This document shows, piece after piece, positions 14,253 through 14,489 of a DNA stretch of 14,489 bases. This stretch comes from Desulfuromonadales bacterium (GTDB lineage Bacteria > Desulfobacterota > Desulfuromonadia > Geobacterales > Pseudopelobacteraceae): positions 1 to 14,489 of the forward strand of contig JAATGX010000097.1 in NCBI GenBank assembly GCA_015688915.1, written 5' to 3'. The translations under genes and the position numbers were made by a program. Below the pieces are notes generated by a model. The model had not been told where the DNA came from. It searched no databases and saw only the letters and a list, made by a program, of their open reading frames with translations. The first letter of the stretch is position 1; each line of letters begins with the position of its first letter.

Positions 14253-14300
14253 AGATACAGGTCAAGAGCACTACGGATCACCACATAAAAGGAGGACGTC

Positions 14301-14489
14301 ATGAGAGCACTTATCACCACCATAATCGGAACCATCGCCCCAGCAACAGCAATGGCAGCATCCACCCCGCACGTCGACGACAGCGGCATCTTCTCCTGGA
14401 TCTTTCTCGGGTTCTGCGCCCTGATAGTCGTGGCACAGACCATGCCGGCCATCCTGCTCATGCTGGGCATGGCAAAGGGTATGAAGGAA
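14301..14489 (+). CDS. Small exported/membrane protein of unknown function (5' part, cut by window end)
   Basis: 63 codons are visible and the frame stays open at the edge. AAAGGAGG ends 5 bp before the ATG, a strong start. Residues 1-19 look like a signal peptide (MRALITTIIGTIAPATAMA, possible cleavage after AMA), followed by a short polar stretch with HVDD and then a hydrophobic segment IFSWIFLGFCALIVVAQTMPAILLMLGM that should span the membrane, ending in basic KGMK. Short proteins with this IFxWIFLGFCALIVVAQ pattern occur in Geobacter-type bacteria without assigned function (recollection of the family, not a search). Control by the sigma-54 promoter 48 bp upstream suggests conditional expression. 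I cannot assign a function. Confidence 0.75.
   Translation, partial: MRALITTIIGTIAPATAMAASTPHVDDSGIFSWIFLGFCALIVVAQTMPAILLMLGMAKGMKE

Larger units (their letters stand above)
13845..14300. other. Divergent intergenic region between gabD and the small membrane protein gene
   Basis: No convincing gene lies in these 456 bp; the longest reading frame (66 codons, minus strand, 14004-14204) has no family features and atypical composition. It holds the gabD ribosome-binding site and leader hairpin, a weak possible gabD -10 (TATATT on the minus strand at 14034-14029, poor -35), a stem GACGGTAA/TTACCCGTC with one bulge (14071-14092), a dyad at 14110-14128, an AT-rich stretch with CAAAATAA repeated 18 bp apart (14175-14182, 14193-14200), and the sigma-54 promoter at 14237-14252. 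The plus-strand half looks like a regulated promoter region. Confidence 0.6.

Overview
The window looks like chromosomal DNA of a GC-rich Gram-negative bacterium, most likely a deltaproteobacterium of the Geobacter/Pelobacter (Desulfuromonadales) type. This is inferred from the gene content: an NtrC-class two-component pair, an outer-membrane Omp85-type barrel, a cobalamin-dependent MetH, a clear sigma-54 promoter, and a short intergenic repeat family (CCCCCTTTTTCAAAGGGGG and relatives) common in such genomes. No rRNA, tRNA, CRISPR array, transposase or phage gene was seen.

Layout. The left edge (minus strand) holds the start of a nucleotide-sugar dehydrogenase (1-176). Upstream of it is a TPR plus glycosyltransferase-9-like protein (292-1656), which suggests the edge of a surface polysaccharide or glycosylation locus. 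Next, on the same strand, are an NtrC-family response regulator broken by a -1 frameshift close to its DNA-binding domain (1680-3064) and its HAMP-containing membrane histidine kinase (3145-4578). A 171-bp divergent region follows, then a plus-strand outer-membrane barrel of the BamA/TamA surface-antigen type with a lipoprotein-like signal (4750-6006). It converges on an ABC exporter half-transporter (6038-7789) across a hairpin that overlaps the exporter's stop codon.

Upstream of the exporter is a nested inverted-repeat element of about 190 bp (7814-8003), which looks like a MITE or large intergenic palindrome. Next is a compact minus-strand operon, transcribed gabD (12390-13844), metF (11496-12368), metH (8038-11499), with a 21-bp gap and then a 4-nt ATGA overlap. 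MetF makes 5-methyl-THF, which MetH uses to methylate homocysteine. GabD (succinate-semialdehyde dehydrogenase) has no obvious link to that pathway.

The right edge has a 456-bp intergenic region with a well-matched -24/-12 sigma-54 promoter (14237-14252) ahead of a small exported or membrane protein gene cut by the window end (14301-14489).

Most of the window is conserved housekeeping or signalling content, and I see no convincing new multi-gene system. The points most worth a second look are the frameshifted sigma-54 activator, the nested palindrome, the exporter half with a degenerate catalytic site, the possibly lipidated POTRA-less barrel, and the sigma-54-driven small membrane protein.
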